Assembly (NCBI RefSeq): GCF_932276165.1
Contig: NC_063995.1
Coordinates: 9,734,001 to 9,798,000 of the forward strand
DNA from: Plutella xylostella
Taxonomy: Eukaryota > Arthropoda > Insecta > Lepidoptera > Plutellidae
Direction of reading: 5' to 3'
DNA: 64,000 bases
Shown here: piece by piece, positions 25,501 to 38,600 of the stretch
Layout: the number at the start of each line of letters is the position of its first letter
Numbering within the stretch: position 1 is the first letter of the stretch
The notes under the pieces: generated by a model
Told to the model about the DNA's origin: nothing
The model's database searches: none
Seen by the model: the letters and a program-made list of their open reading frames with translations, nothing else
Program-made: the position numbers and the translations under genes

Positions 25501-26592
25501 CCTCCGCATCCTTGCAGTGCAGCTTATTAAAGAACACACCGGACACCGGTCCGCTGGCATTGTTGCTATACGATTTCGTTTCAATTAAACTGTGCCCGAG
25601 GAAATGAGTAAAAAATGAAGACAGCTTCGTCGTTAAATAAAGACATGGTGGTGAGCAGGTTACTTTGATGATGGTGTGGAATAATCATTGATAGTTGGTA
25701 GGTAGGTATAGCTATTGAAATATATTTTGTATGTTTCAAAATTTAAAATACAGTCATACAAAATACACGCGAAAATGTTTCATAATCCCGTGGGAGCCTC
25801 TGTATAAAAATATAGTTAAGTGTAAGTACATATTTCTCAAACTCCAATCAGACCTACGAAATTGACATACCGGATTATTCATAAAAATACGAATTTCTGT
25901 GTAGAGAGTAACTTTTAATTGGTTTTACTACCAAGAAGTCACATAACTAGCAATACTGCTATCATAGAAGTTTTTCAACGAACAGTATGTAATAAGAGGA
26001 AATTTCTAGGAAATCAACAATTCATTATTTCAGTAGGTAACCTAAAACCTAATAGGTTAACATGTTCGCTATCGACATTTAAGTACCTGCCTCTGTTGGC
26101 CAAAAACCACTATAGACCAAACTGTACTGATTGCTGCCGTACCACCCCCGCCACCACATTTTAATTAGAAAACAACAATCCGTACACCAATAGGTATCGT
26201 ACGTATCGGACTCAATTTCCATACCCGAGCATACCTACTCTTAACTCCGTGAAAACCCCGCTCTAGTGGGATTCGTACAGTGAACAGGAATAAAATGCCT
26301 TATTGTTATTGTGGTGGTTGGCACTGCATATTATTGAATAAGTACATCCTAACTTATCCTAACTAATATTATAAATGCGAAAGTAACTGTGTCTGTCTGT
26401 CTGTCTGTCTGTCTGTTACTCTTTCACGCCAAAACTACTGAACGGATTTGAATGAAATTTGGTATACATACGGTCTAGACCCTGGGAAAGAACATAGGCT
26501 ACTTTTTATCCCGGAATTCCCACGGGAAAACTTTTTAAGGCGAAGCGAAGCGCGCGGGGACAGCTAGTATATTATAAATGCGAAAGTAACTG

Positions 26593-26635
<43 letters not shown>

Positions 26636-29600
26636 TACTCTTTCACGCCAAAACTACTGAACGGATTTGAATGAAATTTGGTATACATACGGTCTAGACC
26701 CTGGGAAAGAACATAGGCTACTTTTTATCCCGGAATTCCCACGGGAAAACTTTTTAAGGCGAAGCGAAGCGCGCGGGAACAGCTAGTATTAAATAAATGT
26801 ATTGAATATATTAATAATTTATTTTAGTGTAATGATTCTGCATACTCGTTAGGTTTTGTGTGTATTGGCACCTTTTAGCGAAATTGGATTCCTATTTCCG
26901 CCGCGTGTAATTTCACATCAAACATATTCCACAATAGATTTTTTAGATTTTAGGTTTAGGTATTTATTCATTACATGTCAAATATTATGCCAATACAATG
27001 TAACATAACAAAATACAATATTATTATTATATTATTAACGTACGTAAAATTAAATATTTAAAAATTGTCGCAATGCTAAATAAGATTATTGAAAAAATTT
27101 AATCGAATTTAAATAACCCTAACATTATAAAAATAATAAAGGTGTTTTTTGGGAGGCGGGAAAATCGCATTTGTTTTTTACTTAGTAAATTTTAAATATA
27201 TTATTATCAGCGATGGTTATTTTTTTCCAACCTAAAAAAGACCACCGTTTAGTGGTCCTGTTACCTTATTTTCATAAAAGATTGAATTATTAGTTATGCT
27301 TATTTAAACAATCTTGTGTGGAAACATAGTCTTGCAATTGTTTTTCTATGGCAGTCGGTAATTTCGTCGGTATGTCAATTAAATGCAATTTGCATGGGAG
27401 CTTTTATCCCACCTGTCATTGTTCATTTCATTAATTTTATCGCATTTGTTTCATTTGTTCTACTTAGTCACTGCGCGGGAATTACCCTAATTCAAGGCGA
27501 CATGCAAGCATTTTTATCTCATTGTTTGAGTGAGTACTTGACGCGAGGATGTTGTGCCGTCATTGATTAGTTGTAAGTACTACTGTCTGTTTTAACTCGT
27601 GAACGAAAAAAGGTGTTGTATGTTTTACGTGCCTATTACCTACTCAGTTTGCCAAAAATTTATACGGTTAGTAGATGGAATAGACAGCTTCAGTCTTAGG
27701 TCCAGTTTTTTTTTCAAATCTGTTGTTAATTATTATTTATTTATTTATTTGATACTTTATTGCACAAATATGAATTATTATTATTCTTGATACTTATGTA
27801 AGTACATATTTTATCAATGATATAATTACTTAGTTTACCTGAAAATATACAACAAACAAAAACTCCAGCCCGGTATATTAAGTACCATATCAATAGAAGA
27901 CAATCTAGCTAGTGTATCTAGTCACTCCAATAGTTCCTACACCAGTCCGAAGCTTAGCTTCAGTGTTAGCTGTAATGATGACGCTTCTCTGCGTAGTATC
28001 TTAGACTAGAGGGGTAATTCCAGCTTATAACAAACGACTCTATCATATGGACGTATGTACCTCGTTTGTTCGTTTTTTGTTATCCAGAGTAACCCTCCTG
28101 AATAGGTGCTTGAAGAACGTAGATAACTACTTTATTTAAAACCCACTTTGTTCGCTGATAGCGGAGTAATACAGTTTTTGCTGAATGTATTACAGATAAG
28201 TTAGTGCAGTGCGGTGCATGTCTTCATTTGACTTGCCCGATAGGTTTATTTAATGGTAATGTATAAGGGTTACTACACTACAATATAATACATTGCGGAC
28301 TTTGTGAGTCTTCTAGGCTTGTTTAAACGTGAGATATACACGATATATATTTCCCAACATTGGTACAAATTTCATAGAACAAATTTTCTTGAGAATGGCT
28401 CTCTGAGTAACTCCCTTTCGGCTTAGTTTTAAAATAATTTTTTTTTTTTTTTTTTAATTAAAAATTGTTTATTTTAAAACTTTCTTAATTTTAACAAATA
28501 CAAGACCTTTTAACATCCCGTATATTCACTTGACCTAATAGTAGCTGGGCATCTTAAAAACTGCCAATCTTGATGTTATCGTGACGTTCGCGGCAACTTC
28601 CGAGAGTACGCGATGGAGATAATATTTGAACCTACAGACTAGGGCATGCAATACCGCAATACCGGTATTCGTAATACCGGTATTAGGGACAAAATTCACG
28701 CTTTTTTCAATACCGGTATTGAAAGTTAATACCGGTATTAAAGTAATACCGGAATCGGACTTTTTTAGGCTATAATAAAGCGATTAAGATATAGTATTCC
28801 TATGTACTGTGAAAGCGCACTTGTTTCCAACCGTTTGATGCAGTTTTCGGCCGTTTGATATCTACAGTTGTCCATGCGTAAACGGACACTGGATGTAAAA
28901 ATAATAATTTATTGTAAAATTTAAACTCTAATACTCAATTCTCGTAAAAATCTATTACAAAATACTGAATTTCATTGCTTTTTCTCGTTTTATTTTGACC
29001 TATACGACCTTTTAATCACAATATATGCCATTTATTACAAGGAAATCTAATACCGCTTTTAATACCGGGATCCCGGTATTGAGTTGCAATACCGGAACTT
29101 AATACCGGTATTGAAAATAGTTCCGGTATTGCATGTCCTACTACAGACATCCTGTTCGATCAGACGTCGTCGGTTACTTATATTTGCATTTTACTTGTTT
29201 TATTGTTTGCATTCAAAACTTAAGACTTTTAAGTTCAATTTGAATACGGTGGCAAGACGTTTACAGTACCCATATCACGAAAATTCGAGCTAACGAATAG
29301 AATCGAATGCGAGTGCGACTATTGTCAACTTGACAGCACTTTCGAACACTTTTTACCTTTCGAATGAGTTTCGAAAAGAATGACCACAGAGTACATAATA
29401 TTATTCTGACAATGACCTATGGAATGATAGCTGTCAAACTTTCGCAAATCTATACACCGCCATTTTGTTGTTGACAGGTTGACAGCACTTTCGAATAGAC
29501 TATCGAATAGAATGTGCTGCGTTTTTTCCGGATCGCTCTACAGACCTCAATCTTTTCTAATACCCACAAAATGTAAGTTGTGACGGTGGTTATTAAAGAA

Positions 29601-32600
29601 CAACACAATAAGTACAAAAATCATTTTACATACAAACAAGATATGGGACAAAATATACGAGTATTATAGTGAGAAAGCAAGGAAGCTGAACTAAACTAGA
29701 AAGATAATTTATACTTTGCATCTTTTTCGGGTGTCCCAGGTTCAATTCTAAACAACATCTTGTTGTTATACTTTTATGTTACTACTCCATAGAAACTTTG
29801 TTGGTATGACGTGTCTTTTTACTATGCAAAGATTTCGAAGTAGTTTTTAATGAAAATTCAAAGTTCGCGTAACAAAAGTTGTTCAGAATGGCGAGTTCTG
29901 TCACCATCGTTCACCGCCTTTAACTAGAGACACCGTGTATGATACGCTTAGTTTTCAACAACACGTGTGTTCGGCTAAAGCTGCGTACAGACCGGCCGAA
30001 CGAACGCCCAACGAGTGCCCAATGATGGATATTTATCATACATAATACAGGGCAGATTGCAGCAACGAAGGTCAACGAAACCCGTTCGTTGGCGTTCGCT
30101 TGGCCGGTCTGTACGCAGCTTAACACGGATGACGTCAAGCGTCGCGTGAATGACTCATCAGAATCGCCGGTTATTCGATCCCATACCCGTCACCTGCATG
30201 CAATACCTAAGATACGGTGTTTGTGCCATCAGCGGATTGGCAAATATTTGTGCATTAAGCTTTTGCATTGTGTTGTGGTGTCAATGACCAGATGAGTTTG
30301 TGTTATGAAGGTTGGATGGTCGTAGAATTTCTATGGAAGTAAAAAGTAGTAATGCATTAATACCTATAGTTCTTGGTGAATCGAAATCTACTTAAAACAA
30401 AAACTTAGTTATTATTAGTTAGGAAGCTTTGAGTAGTTCTGACTTAATTAACTACGTATCTATACAATACAAAGTTATGTTGCTTGGGACGATTATACCT
30501 AGTTTCTCACACATAAAGTCTTGGCAAACACCAAAGACTTAAAATTTAGTTTAAGTATACTATATTATTATATGCAATACTCCTCATCATATACATAGTA
30601 CATACAGGCTGATTAAAAAATCTGAACAAATTTCACAACACCACCACCAAAACTTTAAAGAGAATTAGCATTAAGTTCGACTATTTAAACTCTATGTTCA
30701 GTAAAGAATTAATAGTTTTAAAGTTGTTAAGTATGACGTGACACGTTCATTCACTTACTAAGTATACCACTATTGCAACAACCTGTACAAAAACTAGACT
30801 TATTTTCAAAGGAAACCTTTCGTCGATATGAGAGATATATCTAGGTTTTAAATAATATGAATTGAATAGACGAGAAATAGAATTCCAGGTAAAAGATGAA
30901 TTCTGAAAATGGATCCTGTATGAATATTCCAAAAATAGCAGTAAATAATGTATACCAACAAAAACCTGTATCGGGATTTCCCGGGAATGAACTATTACAA
31001 CTTGGTCTACGAACGGCGAGCCGACGGTACCTAGGGTATGTAATATAATATACTTAGGTAAAGTACTTATTTATGTATGTATAATATCTGCACAACTTTG
31101 AAATAACTTGGTTTGCTGGCTCTTTAACTTGTTTAACTGATATCGACGTCAGAGAAGCAGAGGTGTCTGCATTTTTTCTCGTCATAAAAATGTTTTTGGA
31201 CAATATTATCAAACTATTCATAAACCCACACGCGTTCTTGCTACTGTAATAATGCTTAAGTCGTTAAAATATAAAAAAACGGTTGTGACAGCTACAAAAT
31301 AAATTCATATTATTTTACTTATTCCCTACCGCCCCAATTCAACCTCTGGTCGTGCTAAAAATGGTCTCTGCTTTTCATTGATTACAAATAAATTACCATG
31401 AAAAGCGTGGGATCGGTTTCAAAGCGCCTTTAAACTGGACACCCTGTGTCAACAACGAGGCAAGTTAGTTACATTGTCACAGCAGTTTTTTAAGAGAACA
31501 TTTCCAAAAAACTATTGTTTACTCAGAATCAGACGTCGTCGCTCTCGGAGGTCTCGCTGGGAGACATTTCAATATTTGCCCAACACAAGCCAGTATGTAC
31601 CCACGTGGGACCTTCACTAGACCACCTAAGGGCCATAATCGGTTGCACCTGCGGTAAGTGCAAGTTGGCAAGAGTGAGCGAGTGGCAGGATGCTGGTCGA
31701 ATGTTAATTTTCACGATGAAGCCATTTGTCGGACGTGCATGGACGTCACAACGATGCGGGGACGTTCGTCGAAGGCGCATCGACGCCCGTGCAACGTCTA
31801 TTGTTGGAACGATGGGCGCTACATACCACTTGCATTACCATATTTTACATATATCGATGATGGGATTTGACGCCATTTAGACTTCGAAACGATGAGTTAG
31901 TATGCCATCTACGCACCGAAGCACTGGACGGTGCAAACTGCAAACGCGAGTGTGCGTATTATAGGAGTGAATTCAGAGAACAAGGTTATGAAATCATCAG
32001 GACTGGCGAGCAAACAGCGGTTTTGGGAATTGTTCAGAGGTTTCAATAAAAGCAACATGGTATGAGTAATTTATTGCCAAGACTTTAATATGCAGCTCAA
32101 CTTAATGAGTTTCTACGAAACCAGAAGTTGACACAACATAATTATGAAGCCACCAGTGATCTTCGCTAATGGCCGCGTGCCAATATCATATTGCGTTACC
32201 TCACCCCAGTGATACGAGGTGCTCACTGACGACTGCGGTGGTCCTGCTGTCTGGTGAACACTTTACAATAATGGCACGTTGTCTGGAATTATCATAACAG
32301 AAACCTAGGTCCTATGCCGTATGCAAAACTCCACTGGAGTAGTCCACCTAAAGTCGTATTTACCATTAACTCCATGTTTTAAATAAACACAAAAAACGGT
32401 CGAGCTTGTAGACAATATACTAGATGTAGCACCTTTAGACGTACAAGGTGTGAAGGCGTGTAGTGTCGTGGACAGTGGACAGCATCCACATCGCACCCAC
32501 CTGACATTTCCGTTTGAAACCGTCACCGGCACCGTCCGTTAAGCCTTTTATCGGATCACACATAAAAGTGGTAAAAATAAAAGCAACTACAAAAGCTGCT

Positions 32601-35600
32601 AGGTACCGTGCTATGTACAATGGAAATATAATCCTCCTCCTCCTACACACACACTTTGATACTTTTCTCGCAAAGTCCACTGTGAGCTATATAATCCGCA
32701 GACGATGTGTCCGAACAATAGTTGTGTGAGACACAAAAGCGTTAGTTGACACACAAGAATCTGATCCAAAAAAGCGGTGGCTTCATTTGATACAGCGGAC
32801 ATGTGAGTAACGATGGGAAGAGACGACGCGCAGGCCCCCAGGTAGATCATTATGATGATAAACTAATTTGTGTGGCACGCAGCCGTCGCGGAATGTGAAC
32901 ACGCCCCGGCCCGCGGCCGTTCTCAGACCAGCCCAGGGAAATCATCAATGGAATTGTATCCTATTTCAAAGACAATCGCTGGTTTTCCGAGAAGCCGCGA
33001 TATCGACGTTTCCAGCGCAGCCGACGCGAAAAGCTATAAGTAAGTAGTGTAGTACTTTCTATACGCTTACTAAAAAGAGCACAGACTAACAAAATGTCTG
33101 ACTGGAAACTATAAACACTTTATGATAAAAATAGTATTTTAATTACAAAAATAACAGATGATTAACAGCAAACAGAACGCCTACTTATTGAGGCGTAACA
33201 CTTAACATTTTAAAATGATGTAAAGAAGCGTGTAAAAGCGTGTAAAAGCGTGACAAGAGCAACGCAAACAGCTCTCGGGCGCACCCTCAAGCTGCGCCAC
33301 TTCGCTACATAATCGAGGAGTCTATTCACCACCAACACCTCCTTGTTCCACAATAACAACTAGAATGAAAAATGTGGACAAAAAATGTTTATACAAAAGA
33401 ATTGTGTTCTTCATTCGAATTACGGAAAAAAAGGAATAGGAAGCCGACGAGAAAGATCAATACGGCTGATAAATAAAACGGGCCATTGTCAGGAAGGTGC
33501 GCCGGCCCAGCCGCGTGCGCTCACCCCGCACTGTTTATGAATAAATAAAACGCAATATTATGCGCAGGTAATCCAAAGAACAAAGTATCGAATTTCGGAT
33601 CTGCATCCTAATAAATTAATGAGAGATTTTAAATGGAAGGAATAATATAGTCGGTTTCCGACGACGCGACGTTGCCATTTGCATGATGTCAGGATTGTTT
33701 GTTGATGCGGTAACCCGATAGGTAGGAAGCCAATCAACGAATATATTAAATGCGAATTCCTACCTGGCCGTCTGGCTCGGCAAACCTGAGCATTTGATTG
33801 TGGGCTCTAAAAATAATAGGAGCAACAAATCGGCTCGTTAAGACGTGTCGGGACAAGAATCGTAGACTTTTTGTACGGCAAGGGCACCCAGTCCCAGTGG
33901 GTCGTCTTGTAGACGTTTTGTAATTTTATGACCACCTCATTAAATCGGGACTGGACAGCTTGAAGCGGCTTATTGACACATCAACCCATTCATGGAAACA
34001 AACGAAAGTTGACCGTTTCATTTCAGTTTCTTTAACGATGTAGATTATCTGGTTGGTGTGAATTTTCTCAGAATTTAACGAACGGACGTATGAATGAATC
34101 GGACGCGTACACTTTCTGCGAAACAGATGAATCTTATCACACCTATCTCCTGAGAAACTGTATGATAAGCGAACCCATGGTCTAAGAGAGCAGTCTCTAA
34201 CTCAGGCTTTCACTCATTCAATTTCGCGTCCCGTGCTCCAGTTGGCTGTCGGGGGGCCGCTCGGAAACCAACAAGAGTGCAATAAGAAAGCGTCGCAGCG
34301 TTCCCAGCGCGCGGGTCCGGCGGCGCGGAACAAAGCCGCTTTCCGAGAACACACACAATACAGGTTCGCGGCGACGTGCGATACCCCCGCAGATACCCAG
34401 GTACCGGCCCTTTGTCAACCAGCAACGGTGTTTGATACTCTTCAACTGCCTGAACGGAGGCTGATAAAAACGTTAGCGAAATTATGTATATAGATGACCA
34501 GAACATTCTTAGTTGGAGCAGGACAACGGCAACACTAATTACTATATTGATGATCCTGATCTAACTGAAAACGGCAATGATAATAAAGAAAGCCTGGTGT
34601 TATGAATATGAAACATAGCTTATAAAGTAATAACACTCCCGGTCTATTCCGCGAATACGAATCACTGCACCGTGGAAGTTCTCTCGGAATTAAAACCTAG
34701 AGGGTTACTCTATAGTGGAAAACGAGCGAACGAGAGCTGTCGTGCAATCAATACGTTTATTACAACGAGATAGAGTTGTGGCTGGTGCAGCAGCGCTCCT
34801 AAACTTCGTTTTTCGTCATAGAGAGTGACCCCCTTTGCTCGAATACGAAGATCGATGAGGAAGACGGCAGTCTAGCTGGATGGTTCCCGGAAACGGTCCC
34901 GGTATCCGTGGGAGGCGAATCGAAGACTACTTGCACTCGGCCAGATATAAAGTCACAGAAGCCCCGAAGAGTAAAAGTAAAAGTGGGGTAATAAAATGAA
35001 ATTGTGGTGGCCGAGCTACCGTGGCGCCGCCGGCTCATAACTGATTTATCTTCAGTTAACTATCTTGATGACGTATTCTTGTTTGTAATTAATAATAATA
35101 ATAATATGTGGGGACATCTCACACACGGCTAACCAAACCCAAGCTGGGCAGAGCCTGTAAAATTTGACCTACTTAATAATCTGTCTGTAGACCACCCAAA
35201 AAGATAGCTTTTAGCGACAAGGTAGCCTGTAGTTCTGACAAAGAACTAGTCAAATAAGTAGCTAAGTACATAACATAAACCTTTATTTCAATAGGACGGG
35301 GCGAGTTAAAGACAATGTTAATCAAAATTTCATTTTCAAATGGTATTTTGCTTATGAGAAAATTGTACGCCTCAGATTTGTGAACTAAATGCCGTTGCTT
35401 TGCTCATATTGATTTAAGATGAGAACAACTTTTGCGTCTATGAGTAAGTACTGTTATGTACTTCAAATTAGAATCGTAGGCAAAATCATGCTCTTTTTTG
35501 CACATCAGTGTAACTCAAATGAATCCGCTAACCATTTTGAAATAAATCACATCGAATCCTTAAATCTAATCAAATTCAAGTACCTACCTACAAAATATAT

Positions 35601-38600
35601 GACTATGAGTAATATACGTCAGTATGGACGCAAAAACCCAATATTTCCAGGTACTTTTTCGTGGTAATATCTAAGTTTAGTAAACCGTGTCGTTGCCCGA
35701 CACGAAGCAAGGTCATTTTTTATTTATTTAAACTCTGTTGCTTTCTGACAGGGTATCTTAAAAATAACAATATATGTACCTCCTATGGCACAAGTATTAA
35801 AATCAATATTACTATAGCGAAAACTGGATGCAGAAATATATTGTGCCTGTGCTGTGCTACATCATAATAATATAAGTACTCATTTTACAAATTATAACTG
35901 TGTGTTTACAACCTATGAAATGATTAATGCAATTCTGAAACGGAACAAGTGATTTAAGATATGACTTTGATTATGATTCATTTAAGTATGATATCTAAAG
36001 TATTATCTGAATTAAGTGGAAGCGGATCACACTTCCACATGATTCAGATAACAGATATCTACCGATGTACTATGAAATTGCAATCAAACATTTATTGGAT
36101 ATTCTTATCTTTTACGAATCTAGGGTTTAAAACAGCTCACCGGCTGTTGCAATTTATGAAATCGTTATGAAAATGTTTGTTCTGACAATCATTAATTAAG
36201 GGTCGGTTTTTTATCCATAGTTAAATTAAATATTGGTCAAAAATCGCAACCATAAGTTAAACACAAACTGTGCTACCACAAAAAACTTTAAACATTGTTT
36301 AACAAGTGTTTAAATCTAAATTTGACAGATTTTGTAGGCGTTTGACAGCGCTAAACAACTGTTAAACACTGTCTATTTTTTTGTGGTAAGGCCCAAATAT
36401 TTTTAATTGAACCTACTTTAATTAGGTACCTACCGTTAAGGATTATGGAAATCTCACCTGTTACGCGTATAAAATTCCTTTGCTTGTGGCTGTTTCTTGT
36501 CTTTTTAACACCTTACCTACTGTTTCCTGAAAAAAGCTTGACTCATATCTAGACTATAATCTAGTTTCAGACTTCATACAGGATTCATGGAATTTGTTAA
36601 AATCCGCACCAGGACAGATGTACCTACGTGCCTACAGATAAGAGCGAAAATTGCTTTATAGAACTCGGCACTTCGTCGAAATTACTCACTTTGAAAGCTT
36701 CGAGGTGTTGCGCGAACTAGCTATAGGTACCTAGTACACCTAGTACACCTAGGTCACCTACAGATCTACAATACACCGAAGCAGAACTTAGGTTACTTAT
36801 AGTGCCACAGAAAATGCTCTTTCAGAACAAGGTTAGACGCTTAATCCTATCCTAACATATAATATTATAAATGCGAAAGTAACTGTGTCTGTCTGTCTGT
36901 CTGTCTGTTACTCTTTCACGCCAAAACTACTGAACGGATTTGAATGAAATTTGGTATACATACTGTCTAGACCTTGGGAAAGAACATAGGCTACTTTTTA
37001 TCCCGGAATTCCTAACTAAAACTTTTTAAGGCGAAGCGAAGCGCGCGGGAACAGCTAGTGGAAAATAAATTCAGCATGTATAAATTATTTTGGTAGGTTA
37101 ATACATAAAAATAACAGACCCAGTTTTAGTCTTCAATTCTTCATACACTCCGTATTATAGTGATATCATATTCCTTACTTAACTATATTAGAAACTAGTT
37201 TATTATTTGTGAGGTGAGTCATGCTGGACTGCTGGTAGTGTCTGTGAGATGTCCGCACATTATTATTGTATTACTTAATAATAATTTCTTTTGACTGAAT
37301 TGTCGTTTTTTTGTATTGTCATCTTAGTCAAGATCAAGGTGAAGGACGGATAAATTATACATTGGTTGCAAACGTATTGACCCAACTAGAATTGTCGTAG
37401 ACCAGTTGGCCGTCCAAATATCGCTGGAGCGACGAAGTCGGCAAGGACCTGCGCCAACTACAGGCAGGCGACTGGAGAGCGACTGCGCAGGATTGAGACC
37501 AGTGGCGACTTCTTGTGTCTGAGGCCAAGATCCACTTCGGGTCGCTGAGCCAGCGGAGTAAGTAAGTAAGTAAGAATTGCAGTACCAAACCTTACGAAAT
37601 TTTTCAGAGCCAAACCAAACCATCGAGGATAATCCACTGAAATATTATAAACTTTATTTATATTTTTTAAGTAAGTAGCTTTTAATCTTCATTGAGCCCT
37701 CGTTTAACCGTCCACGTATGAGCCATAGGCGATGTATAAAAGTGAGTAGTTATACACAGCGGGCATTAATGGCGCCGCCGCGGCACAGTTGCACAGCGGC
37801 AATCACTCGCTTCTGGGAATCGCATTTGTTTTGCGTCACATTTAATATTATGTACTGCAGTGTAGACTGCTTCTGAGGGGTCACTCTATGTGATGAAAAA
37901 CGTTGCACGCACTGCTGCGTGAACCACGACTCTTATCTCGTTGTATAAACGTGCCGATTGCACGACAGCTCCCGTTTGTTAGTTTTTCGCCAGTATAGAG
38001 TAACCCCCTTGCTGTACAGCCCGGTTCGTTTAAGTGAACATCTGAATCTCCGAAACATAGCGGTGTGATAAATGAAGTGACACTCCTTGAAACAGTGATG
38101 TTCAGAAATGGATAGATGTACATCTACATGTATCATCGATAGTTCGATTGTTATCTTGATCGATAGTAAAGCGAATCATGATTCATAAAAATATATTAAA
38201 AAGCGATCGGGGAAAAGTTAAGCTGATTTGATTACCTATATTACATATTTTTGGGAGTTTTATTGGACTCTAGTGAAGTTGCCCACCCTTAGCGAAACAA
38301 GTGGTCGTACACAACAGAAATATAGGGCTGGTGAAGATAAGTATGAATACCTACCTGCCATGTTGAATAAACACAGTACATTCACGCATCGCCTTAGCCA
38401 TTGTAACACGCATAATAATCGATTGAACTATAGTGAGCAATATGCAGTTAAACACACAGGTGTATAATACAACATGATAGCTACGAACTACGAACGACTC
38501 AATAATAAAAGAGGAAAAATGAGGACAATTGACACAATTCCTGGAAACAGACACAATGCAATAGATTTTCTAGCTTTGTTTGAGGCACATTATGTTCATC

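Noticed and set aside
31515..32050. ORFs of 121 and 60 codons on the plus strand
   Set aside because: No splice context, no recognisable domain, and overlapping ORFs on the other strand of similar length.
37324..37623. 99-codon minus-strand ORF
   Set aside because: It is antisense to an RTE retrotransposon remnant.
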